Assembly: GCA_023974075.1 (NCBI GenBank)
Contig: CM043801.1
Coordinates: 19,373,781-19,437,780 of the forward strand
DNA length: 64,000 bases
Direction: 5' to 3'
From: Chaenocephalus aceratus
Taxonomy: Eukaryota; Chordata; Actinopteri; Perciformes; Channichthyidae
Below the pieces are notes generated by a model. It searched no databases. It was not told the origin of the DNA and was given only the letters and a program-made list of their open reading frames with translations. How positions within the stretch are numbered: position 1 is the first letter of the stretch; the number at the start of each line of letters is the position of its first letter. Both the position numbers and the translations under genes were made by a program. Shown here piece after piece: positions 1-30,964 of the stretch.

Positions 1-189
1 GCCTCTCTTTGAGTTCTGCTCTAATTCTCGCTGCTTGTCTGTTACTCTTGTATCGCCAGTACTTTTCATTGATTAACCATTGGCATTATTCATGGCCATA
101 ACAAGACATGTAGAAAAGGTTTTTTAGTAAGGCTGTCCAGTAGAGTACAAAGTGTACAGGCCAGTGAGTGTGCTTTTATGTGTTTATGT
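1..189. other. Window start, presumed unc13a intron
   Basis: No coding segment or recognisable element could be assigned here. It lies upstream of the first unc13a exon in the window and of the AAGTAC-rich repeat, so by inference it belongs to the same large unc13a intron. Confidence 0.4.
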
Positions 190-235
190 ATACAGTGATG
201 TTATGTAACTAAGTACATTTGCTCAAGTACAGTAC

Positions 236-625
236 TTAAAGGTGGGGTAGGTAATTTTGGAGAAACCAGCTCGAGTGCGCTAGCATTTGAAAATACACAG
301 CCGAAAGAAATCTGCTACTTCCTTACAGAGCCCCTCCTCCAACACACATGAACGCGCACATGACCAATGAGGGCACGAGATAAGTTTGTGCACAGATGGA
401 AGGCTGACAGGCAGGTAGGCCATCCAGTTATTTTAGCCGGGCCGGCTAAAATGATTGTTCATGCTTTTTACAGTACTACGGCTTCCACAGATGACATCTT
501 TTTATGGATTTTTTGTCAAAGCACTTAAGATATTCATTGCTATCGGGATGTTAAGAGCATTCCATGGAATATAACAAAAAGTGTATCTCGAGCCGCTTTC
601 TCAAACTTACCTACCCCACCTTTAA
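236..625. mobile_element. MITE with TTAA at both ends, copy 1
   Basis: A 390-bp element begins with TTAA then AGGTGGGGTAGGTAA and ends with the inverted complement TTACCTACCCCACCT then TTAA. It is non-coding. TTAA duplication is typical of the piggyBac superfamily, so a piggyBac-type MITE is the likely class, although assignment without an autonomous partner is inference. The second copy at 42,614-42,993 is in the opposite orientation with clearly matching internal sequence, including the palindromic AGCC(A/G)GGCCGGCT-like centre. Confidence 0.8.
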
Positions 626-1490
626 GTTACATTTTTAGGTACTTGTACTTAATTCTTTTTTTGCTACTTTGTACTTTTAAAATTCAGTTGTAAATAGTTT
701 ACTTTTACCCAACTAACCTTTAGTTACTTGGCAGATTTAGATTAAAGATGTGAAATATAAACAACACTTAAATAATACTTTAGTTACACCTAGAGTAAAT
801 CACAAGCTACCCTGCAGCATGCAGACAAATTCAAACTAGCTGCACCTTTTGATAAACACTTTGATGCATACATAATTATAATCAAAACATATGATACAGT
901 GGGGCAAAAAAGTATTTAGTCAGCCACCAATTGTGCAAGTTCTCCCACTTAAAAAGATGAGAGAGGCCTGTAATTTTCATCCTAGGTACACTTCAACTAT
1001 GAGAGACAGAATGGGGGGAAAGAATCCAGGAAATCACATTGTAGGATTTTTAATGAATTAATTGGTAAATTCCTCGGTAAAATAAGTATTTGGTCACCTA
1101 CAAACAAACAAGATTTCTGGCTCTCACAGACCTGTAACTTCTTCTTTAAGAGCCTCCTCTGTCCTCCACTTGTTAACTGTATTAATGGCACCTGTTTGAA
1201 CTTGTTATCAGTATAAAAGACACGTCCACAACCTCAAACAGTCACACTCCAAACTCCACTATGGCCAAGACCAAAGAGCTGTCAAAGGACACCAGAAACA
1301 AAATTGTAGACCTGCACCAGGCTGGGAAGACTGAATCTGCAATATGTAAGCAGCTTGGTGTGAAGAAATCAACTGTGGGAGCAATTATTAGAAAATGGAA
1401 GACATACAAGACCACTGATAATCTCCCTCGATCTGGGGCTCCACGCAAGATCTCACCCCGTGGGGTCAAAATGATCACAAGAACGGTGAG

Positions 1491-1698
1491 CAAGGCAAGG
1501 CAAGGCAAGGCAAGGCAAGGCAAGGCAAGGCAAGGCAAGGCAAGGCAAGGCAAGGCAAGGCAAGGCAAGGCAAGGCAAGGCAAGGCAAGGCAAGGCAAGG
1601 CAAGGCAAGGCAAGGCAAGGCAAGGCAAGGCAAGGCAAGGCAAGGCAAGGCAAGGCAAGGCAAGGCAAGGCAAGGCAAGGCAAGGCAAGGCAAGGCAA
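1491..1698. repeat. Pentanucleotide microsatellite (AAGGC)n, about 41 units
   Basis: The tract is uninterrupted (AAGGC)n over 208 bp. On the minus strand it reads (GCCTT)n and lies directly at the 3' end of the L2-like LINE, so it is best read as the expanded 3'-terminal repeat tail of that LINE. On the plus strand it stays open in the transposase frame as a repeated KARQG peptide, which accounts for the long open frames here. Confidence 0.95.
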
Positions 1699-4600
1699 TT
1701 TACAAAAAATGAAAGACATTAAGAAAATGGCTAATAAAATAAACATTAAAAGAAAAAATACATGGATAAAAGTTACAGTGCAGTCTAAGATATGAATAGT
1801 TCAATTAAACATTAAAAGAAAAAGTACAAGGATAAAAGTTACAGTGCAGTCTAAGATATGAATAGTTCAATTAAAAGCAGCGACAAAAAGAAAAGTCTTC
1901 AGCCTGGATTTAAAAGTAGTCAGAGTTGCAGCGGAACTGCAGGTTTCTCGGAGTTTGTTCCAGATATTTGGAGCATAATAACTGAACGCTGCTTTACCAT
2001 GTTTAGTTCTGACTCTGGGGACAGAAAGTTGACCAGTCCCTGAAGGCCTGAGAGATCTGGATGGTTCATAATTTAGCAGGAGGTCAGAAATGTATTTTGG
2101 GCCTAAACCATTCAGTGCTTTATAAACCAGCAGCAGTATTTTGAAATCTATTCTTTGACACACAGGAAGCCAGTGTAAAGACTTCAGAACTGGAGTGATG
2201 TGATCCACTTTCTTAGTGTTAGTGAGGACTCGAGCAGCGGCGTTCTGAATCAGCTGCAGCTTCCTAATAGATTTTTTAGTGAGACCTGTGAAGACACCAT
2301 TGCAGTAGTCGAGTCTACTGAAGATAAAAGCATGGACAAGTTTTTCCAAATCCTGCTGTGACATTAGTCTTTTAATCCTGGATATATTCTTTAGGTGATA
2401 GTAGGCTGATTTAGTAACTGTTTTAATGTGACTGTTGAAACTCAGGTCAGAGTCCATGACTACACCTAGATTTCTGGCTTTATCTGTTGTTTTGAACATT
2501 GCAGACTGAAGCTCAGCGCTAACTTTTATACATTCTGACTTGGCTCCAAAAACCATTACCTCAGTTTTATCTTTGTTTAATTGGAGAAAGTTCTGACACA
2601 TCCAGTCATTGATTTGTTCAATGCACTTACTTACTGTTTGAATTGGAGCATAGTCTCCTGGTGAAATTGTTACTTAAATTTGTGTGTCATCTGCATATCT
2701 ATGGTAACTTATTTTGTTGTTTTTCATTATCTGAGCCAGTGGTAGCATGTAGACGTTAAAGAGAAGAGGCCCCAAGATGGAGCCTTGAGGAACCCCACAT
2801 GTCATATTTGTCAACTCAGATGTGTATTTACTAGGGCTGTCAGTCGATTAAAATATTTAATCGCGATTAATCGCATGATTGTCCATAGTTAATCGCGATT
2901 AATCGCAACATTTTTATCTGTTCTAAATGTACCTTAGAGGAATATTTTTCAAGTTTTTAATACTCTTATCAACATATGAGTGGACAAATATGCTTTATGC
3001 AAATGTTTATTATCATTTGAACAATGACAAATATTCTCATGAATATTAAACACAACTGTGTGCGTGTGCGTGTGCGTGTGCGCGTGCGTGCGAGAGAGAG
3101 ATCGTTGGAGCTATGTGCAACTCAAGGTACGCTCGAACGGGAGCTGCCTTGACGCTGCAATCATGTTGCGCGCACTATCCGTGCTGAGTGTGCTGACTTT
3201 TCGTACAATGAATGTCGCACTGTCTGGCTACCTGCATAAAATGAAGTGCTCGGCGAAATGTCGCTCCTCTGTTTTCATTTAAACAGCTCCTTATATCCGT
3301 TAGCGCAGCTAGCTAGCTCCAGATGCTAACAACAACAACAATACACGTAAGGTCTCTCTCGCGCCACACATACACACACCCTCCCGGTCCACCCGATGGC
3401 CTGCCGGTGCCTGCCGGTGAGCGTGGAAGTGTGGTCGGCCACAAGCGTACGGCAGGAGCGGGGCTGTCAGCATCAGCTTGTAGATGGTATTTTAAACTCG
3501 ATGCGCTCTGAAACTACGGGACGGTCGAGGACAAAAAATACACATGCGTTAATCGCATTAAAATAATTACTGGCGTTAATTTTTTTTTGCGTTATTAACG
3601 CGTTAACTTCACAGCCCTAGTATTTACCTATAGAAACAAAGTTGTTTCTGTCCTTTAGGTAGGATTCAAACCAATTTAGAACTGTTTCCGAAAGTCTCAC
3701 CCAGTTTTCCAGTCGGTCTAGTAATATGCTGTGGTCAACAGTGTCAAACGCAGCACTGAGATCTAATAATACTAACACTGAAGTTCTGCCACTGTCTGTG
3801 TTTAAGTGGATGTCATTAAAGACCTTTACAAGAGCAGTCTCAGTGCTGTGATTTGGACGAAAGCCTGACTGGAACACATCGAAACAGTTATTTAAATGCA
3901 AAAAATTACTCAACTGTTGAAAAACAACTTTTTCAATGATTTTACCTAGAAATGGCAGGTTTGATATAGGCCTGTAATTGTTCATTACTGAAGCATCTAG
4001 ATTATTCTTTTTTAAGAGCGGTTTAATGACTGCAGTTTTCAGGGCCTGTGGAAAAATACCTGAGTGAAGAGATTTGTTTACTATATGAAGTAGATCTGAG
4101 GCCGGCAAAACAAGGCAAAACATCTTTGAAAAATCCTGTTGGAATAATATCAAGGCAGCAGGAGGAGGATTTCAGAAGTTGTATAATGTCCTCTAGGTTT
4201 TTATCATTAATCTGATGGAATTGTGTCATGGTGTTTGAATTGATGTTAAGTGGACACAGAGACAACACATTTGCTGTTCCTGATGCAGAGGCACTGACTG
4301 CTTGTCTGATTTTCTGAATTTTGTCAGTGAAAAAGGAGGCAAAATCATTGCACGCCCTGGTGGATAGAAATTCAGAGGCTACTGACACTGGGGGGTTAGT
4401 TAGTCTGTCGACGGTAGCAAACAAGGCACGGGCGTTGTTTTTGGTAATGATGTCAGAGAAGAACGATTGTCGTGCGTTTTTCAATTCCAAATTATAAAGG
4501 CCAAGTCTCTCTTTATAGATTTCAAAGTGAACCTGAAGATTTGTTTTTCGCCACCTGCGTTCAGCTTTTCGACACTCTCTTTTTTCTGTTTTCACGGTCA

Positions 4601-5390
4601 TGGTCTTTCTCCATGGAGATATTTTCTTGCCAGACACTTCCTTTACCTTAGTTGGAGCAATGGCATCTATAACATTTTTAATTTTTGAATTAAAATGATC
4701 TACTAGCTCATTTACTAGAAAAGAAAGAAAGAAAACACAGGAATGATCAGAGAGTGCAACATCAGTCACCACAACCTTAGAGATATTCAGACCCTTTGAG
4801 ATAATTAAGTCCAGAGTGTGCCCCTTATTGTGCGTGGGCTCCGTCACATGCTGAGTCAGTCCATAGTTATCAAGAGCACAAAACAGTTCTTTAGCCCCTC
4901 TGTCCTGGGGGTTGTCAACATGGATGTTAAAATCACCAACAATGACTAGACGGTCAAAGTCAATACACACTATAGACAGCAGTTCAGTAAAGTCATCAAA
5001 AAAAGCTTCCACAGTATTTGGGTGGTCTATAGATATTTAGGAACAGAGCTCGAGAGGAGCATTTCAGCTGAAGGGCCACATATTCAAAATAATCAAAGTT
5101 TCCATACGATGTCTTCCTGCATTGAAGGGAATCATTGAACAGAATAGCAACTCCACCCCCTTTCTTATGCATTATTTCCTGACTCATAAAACTAAAGTTG
5201 GGAGGGGTTGATTCGATAAGAACAGCTGCACTGTTATTTTGTTCAATCCAAGTTTCTGTTAAAAACATAAAATCGAGATTGTGCTCAGTGATAAAATCAT
5301 TGATTAAAAATGTTTTTCCTGCCAAAGACCTGACATTTAATAAAGCTAGTTTAAGTTTGTTAAACACACTATCAGTCAAAGGCTACCATC
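1699..5390 (-). mobile_element. L2-like non-LTR retrotransposon, degenerate, 5'-truncated
   Basis: Read on the minus strand it encodes, in order, an apurinic-type endonuclease (LVIVGDFNIHVDN at about 4,930, SDHS near 4,750), reverse transcriptase (NNYRPISNLPFLGKIIEK, LLDLSAAFDTVDH, then YADD near 2,690) and a C-terminal region ending near 1,867. It has frameshifts (for example near 5,010) and an in-frame TAA just after YADD. No ORF1 is seen. The 3' end has a ~65-bp unit repeated about twice (1,745-1,870) and then a (GCCTT)n tail. The RT is split by a hAT element at 2,832-3,619. The L2/CR1-group assignment rests on motif style. Confidence 0.85.
2832..3619. mobile_element. hAT-type non-autonomous element inside the LINE
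   Basis: The element starts TAGGGCTGTCAGTCGATTAA and ends TTAACTTCACAGCCCTA, with matching inverted ends. It is flanked by perfect 8-bp duplications GTATTTAC at 2,824-2,831 and 3,620-3,627, the hAT signature. Near the left end are repeats of AATCGCGATTAATCGC; inside are a short GT/GC-rich run (about 3,057-3,090) and no transposase frame. Removing it and one duplication restores continuity of the LINE reading, so it inserted after the LINE. Confidence 0.9.
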
Positions 5391-6603
5391 AGTAACGCCA
5401 GGGACTCAAATCCTGCAGTGCCAGACGTGTCCCCCTGCTTAAGCCAGTACATGTCCAGGCCCGTCTGAAGTTTACTAGAGAGCATTTAGATGATCCAGAA
5501 GAGGATTGGGAGAATGTCATACGGTCAGATGAAACCAAAATAGAACTTTTTGGTAAAAACTCAACTAGACGTGTTTGGAGGAGAAAGAATGCTGAGTTAT
5601 ATCCAAAGAACACCATACCTACTGTGAAACATGGGGGTGGAAACATCATGCTTTGGTGCTGTTTTTCTGCAAAGGGACCAGGACGACTGATCCGTGTAAA
5701 GGAAAGAATGAATGGGGCCATGTATTGTGAGATTTTGAGTGACAACCTCCTTCCATCAGTAAGGGCATTGAAGATGAAACGTGGCTGGGTCTTTCAGCAT
5801 GACAATGATCCCAAACACACTGCCCGGGCAACGAAGGAGTGGCTTCGTAAGAAGCATTTCAAGGTCCTGGAGTGGCCTAGCCAGTCTCCAGATCTCAACC
5901 CCATAGAAAATCTTTGGAGGGAGTTGAAAGTCAGTGTTGCCCAGCGACAGCCCCAAAACATCACTGCTCTAGAGTAGATCTGCATGGAGGAATGGGCCAA
6001 AATACCAGCAACAGTATGTGAAAACCTTGTGAAGACTTACAGAAAACGTTTGACCTCTGTCATTGCCAACAAAGGGTATATAACAAAGTATTGAGATTAA
6101 CTTTTGTTATTGACCAAATACTTATTTTCCACCATAATTTGCAAATAAATTCTTTAAAAATCTAGACAATGTGATTTTCTGGATTTTTTTTTTTTCTCAT
6201 TTTGTCTCTCATAGTTGAGGTATACCTAGGATGAAAATTACAGGCCTCTCTCATCTTTTTAAGTGGGAGAACTTGCACAATTGGTGGCTGACTAAATACT
6301 TTTTTGCCCCACTGTATATTGTTCTGAAATCTGCACAATGAGTACTTTTTCTTTTGGTAATTTTGATGCTAATACTTGCACTTTTTTTGAGTCACATTTT
6401 GAAAGCTGGTTTTTAACTTGTAACGGAGTATTCCTACACTCTGGTAGTTTTACTTTTACTTAAGAGCAAGATCTAAGTACTTCTTCCTCCTCTGCAATAA
6501 GTCTCTATGTTTAGGTTTTATCCCTGTTTTTAATAATCAGTCTCCCCAGGGCATGTTGCAATGTTGCGTCTTAACTGTTCCTGTTTTGTCTTCTCCTCTG
6601 CAG

Positions 6604-27440
<20,837 letters not shown>

Positions 27441-29090
27441 GGGGGGGGGAGCAAAGACATGCGTGTGCACAACGACCCAGAGACATAGCATTATGCACAC
27501 ATATAGAAGTCACACCTGCATAGATAGACAACCATGTGCAATTCACAAGCGCACACATGCTCTATTGTACATATATCTGCATACATTATGCAACATTTAC
27601 ATTGCAATGTTATCAATGCAAAACATGGAGGAATATGTTTATAATTATTCATAATACATTTTTCCACTTCAGTTTAGGCTCACATTAGAAAGCACTTGTC
27701 ACTCAATCTCTCCCAGAACGCATCACACCTTTTATACGCTGTACATTTAGATGTGATATAATGCAACGCAGAGCCACAACTGAACCTTGTTGATAGATCG
27801 AGGACGACCACTTTGCACTTTTGCTTCTCTTTGTCTTCAGAGAGCGGTTCTTGTCTAGCTCTGTTTGTCCGTCCGCTTGCCTGCCTGACTGTGTGTCGTT
27901 CTTCAAGTCTGTCAGTCTCTCCCCCCCCGCCGTAATTTCCCCACGGTGTGATGTGTTGTGTAGGTCGGAGGTCAGGCACAGATCTAAGATCGGCACCCTT
28001 TTGCTCCAAAATCAAAACTAGAGAGAAAACACTGACCTTAGATCAGCATCCAGGGGGGCAACGTCACTTCTAGTCTGTCCTGTAATGTCCTGCATGTTGA
28101 ACCCAGGAACACTGTGATTCACGTTGCTGTATCCCCCCCCAACATAAAAGATGGGTGCCTACAATATCTTACCTGTGTGAGCATGGTGCATACATATATA
28201 TCCCTGGTAATAAGGTTTCATAACCCAACTAACCGTCATGATCATGGAGAAACTGATGATGATGTGTAGAGATGAAGGTTGTGGCCACAAAGTTTATATA
28301 TACAAAAAATCACACCATGATAAACGGAGCAATACCCCAGTGTCGAACACATCCACACCCCTAGAGTGCACATTTACTCCAAAAAGGGCTACAGGATGAT
28401 CAGCGGACGGGGGGTCACTTTACGCATCCTTTCAAAGATTCAGTTGATAAAAAGAGCAGGAGGATTCCCCACGTGCCCACCCGTCTACATAAACAATACC
28501 ACTCTCTGCGATTGTCTTTCATGAAGGACACTGAGGAGAAGCCCAGAGGACGCGATGCTGAAGGACACGGCTCCCGATCACCTGCACACCAAACTCATCT
28601 CTTTAAGGCAATAGTGGTTTGTTCCTATGTTCTTTTTACGAAGAGCAAACCCCCTGTTTCTTTTGTTATCGTTTGTGTGCGTGTGTGTGTGTGGGGGGGG
28701 GGGGGGTAAATGGGCTCTGAGATTGTGAGCAATATATTGTATAGACACCCTTAATGTATGCGCTGTCAGTATAAATACAGGAGCACCAACTGCAATATCC
28801 AGATCCAAGGAATGGAAAACGTATGATTCTTCTTTATTCTATCTACCTTTATTCAGGGAATCATAAAATTCCCATTCCCGGTGGAAGTGTGTAAGATATG
28901 TGTCACTTTTTAAATAAGGGAACGTGTTTTGTCCTTGAATTCCTATTTGCCTTTAGGACCAAATTTGCACGAACCAGAGCTCATGTATTTTTTCAAAGAA
29001 CGAAGCCATCGGAGTCACCGCCAAGCATCTATGTTGTGTTGGTTTCAGTCTTGTCATGTGCATCAATAAATCTGTTCCCTTTAACTGCAT
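27441..29090 (+). other. unc13a: unc13a 3' untranslated region (predicted)
   Basis: No further coding exon follows the TGA. The first good plus-strand AATAAA with a GT-rich stretch after it is at 29,065-29,070, giving a ~1.65-kb 3' UTR. Short runs (C8 near 27,920, C8 near 28,133, G14 near 28,694) lie inside. The end is inferred from sequence only. Confidence 0.5.
29065..29070 (+). promoter_or_regulatory. unc13a: Candidate unc13a poly(A) signal AATAAA
   Basis: CATCAATAAATCTGTTCCC with GTGAGC-type GT-rich sequence ~25 bp after. Confidence 0.45.
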
Positions 29091-30964
29091 AAAGGTGAGC
29101 AACACTCAGAGGTTCTGATGACCTGCTTAATGAGGTCAGTGCTGGCCTGTCACATGTTGTCTTTACTGAATACTGTTTATTTCTACCAAAACAAAGCTTC
29201 TGAATGTCACTTATCCTCAGCTAAGCCTTCTTTCTATGATCTGAGGGACATTTCAATCCAAAACCACGAATAGCACTGGGACAGCAACTCATGCCTTCAA
29301 ATTAGGCGTTCAAATTCCACTTAAATAAATTGGAATTTTTAGGAGAATCGGCTTTTGAAATAAACTTTCCGTCCCATTTAACACGCAGTGCAGTTACATT
29401 GTTTTTAATGAGTTGATTAAGTAATCCCAAGGCTCAAGACTAAACTCTACATTTCACGTTAGAAAAGTAACATGAGCCATTATCCAGTTTGGGGCTCGTT
29501 GGTTGCCTGCTCCATGTATGTATGAACACTGCACACACACTCGCGCACTGACTACACACACATCTAAACACCAATCTCTGCTCAAGCACAAAAGGGCACA
29601 TGTAAGATGACACACATGCATGCATGCACGCCGACACAACTCTGTGGAGACCAATGACGCCCACCCTGTGAATATAGAATCCATTGCATGATGGGAAACT
29701 TTATCGTGCCAGCACGCGTCTCTGATGTGAATTATTTTTCCCTTTTTTCAAAGCTATGTAATGATAATTCATCAATGTTTTTTTGTTTTTCCAAAAGGCT
29801 TGTGAATACGTCATCCGTAACCAATATGTGTGAACACAGAACTCGCATGAGAGAATTTTCTACTAAAGGATGTTTCTAATTTGTTTCTTATCATTACTGA
29901 TTGTTCTTTAATGAGGACGAGGAGGAACTGGAATGCAACCTGATTGTGATCTGCTTCCTAATAAAAGGACATTTGTGTCACAATCTATACATCTGCTTTT
30001 TATTACCTTCAGCAAGGAGCTTGCCAGTGAACAGGACAATGGGAAAACCAGCCACATTTAAATTAAAAAGTTTAGAGCATTTGATGACATCATAACCAGA
30101 ACATGTCTTTTTTTAGATGAAAGAGCTGAATCATACATTTTTTAGGCAAATAAATACAAAAGCACTAAAAATCTAATAAAGGCATGTCCTACCTATCAAG
30201 TAAACCATTAGGCATTGTTTTGAATTTACTGTCACATGATGAGGAAGCTCTTAATAAAATCTAAGTTTTAGAGCAGGAAGAGAGAGAAAAATAGCATGAT
30301 TTTCTTAAAATGTTTATTTAAAATAGTAAATCCAATATAAACAGGTGTGTCTGAATGTGAGAGTTAACCAGCCGTAGACTGCCAACAGTCTGTGAAACTG
30401 AGAAGAGCTCCTTCTCTGCTTTCTTAAAAGGAAAGTTGAGTATCATCAATACTAAATATAGGTAGGGACAGTTTTTCGTAACATGGTGTCATTAGTGTAC
30501 AAAACAGATTTCACTTATGTTTTGTACACTGTATGTTAATGAGTTTACTGGCTGGGATTTAAACCCATCCCCGGTGAATGGAGTATCTGCTGAGGGAAGG
30601 TTTGAGTGGGTAATCTGGGTGGTTGATTAAATAATTGGGCTAAAACATGACAGAAATAATTGTCTATTTCCTTCATATTGTCCAAAAATGGTCCAAATCC
30701 CACCATATTGCTGTTGAATTTATTGTTGGAAGATTTCCACCCGATGTTAGTGTAAGATTCAGGCTCACCCTGATATTATATCTTGATCTGAAGGTCGAGA
30801 CTCAGATTTACAGACAGCCTGAACTGCAGATTTCTCTCAGACCATTATTTATGGAGGTGTGTTTTTACTGCCCCCTTGTGGCCAAGACGCTCCAGTGTGA
30901 TGCACATTTCCACTTGAAAAAAAAAAAAGACACCAGACACAAGTTCTTATTTTACAGTAAAAAA
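29091..30964. other. Intergenic, between the convergent 3' ends of unc13a and mex3d
   Basis: No coding exon, RNA gene or element with clear ends is seen in this AT-rich spacer. A short ACTGCCCCCTTGTGGCC at about 30,868 resembles fragments of common fish repeats. Part of it could belong to longer UTRs of either gene. Confidence 0.5.

Larger units (their letters stand above)
1261..6094 (+). pseudogene. Tc1-like transposase, split by a LINE and carrying a premature stop
   Basis: The N-terminal piece (1,261 to about 1,490) starts [20 protein letters not shown] and encodes a paired-like helix-turn-helix DNA-binding region. The frame then runs into the AAGGC microsatellite. The C-terminal piece resumes at about 5,400 and carries the DD34E catalytic region, with [10 protein letters not shown] for an aspartate and [11 protein letters not shown] for the glutamate. 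A TAG at 5,975-5,977 cuts off the last ~38 codons before the normal-looking stop near 6,094. A stretch of about 25 residues between the two pieces is absent. It would have catalysed cut-and-paste transposition; in this state it cannot. Confidence 0.9.
897..6314 (+). mobile_element. Tc1/mariner DNA transposon, interrupted by a LINE
   Basis: The element starts CAGTGGGGCAAAAAAGTATT and ends with the inverted copy, CCCCACTG, with TA on both sides (895-896 and 6,315-6,316), the classic Tc1 target duplication. The terminal inverted repeats are long, about 150-170 bp, and contain the words 'GTGGCTGAC' and 'AGAGAGGCCTGTAATTTTCA' near each end. The transposase gene is split by an L2-like LINE at about 1,491-5,390. 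The element is therefore dead as it stands, though the termini look well preserved. Confidence 0.92.
190..6495. repeat. AAGTAC-rich interspersed repeat, interrupted by younger elements
   Basis: The left part (about 190-895) and right part (about 6,317-6,495) are rich in AAGTAC/GTACTT words and match a second, uninterrupted copy at about 50,545-51,000. Both copies share stretches such as the words around 'ACTCTGGTAGTT' and 'GAAGTACT'-like ends. This is a common fish MITE-like repeat, probably hAT-related by its CAGTG-like ends, but I could not find matching target duplications, so the class is uncertain. The body is split by a TTAA-flanked MITE (236-625) and by a Tc1 element (897-6,314). Confidence 0.6.

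Noticed and set aside
1242..1746. Minus-strand open frames of repeated CLALP and plus-strand KARQG protein
   Set aside because: Products of translating the (AAGGC)n microsatellite; not genes.
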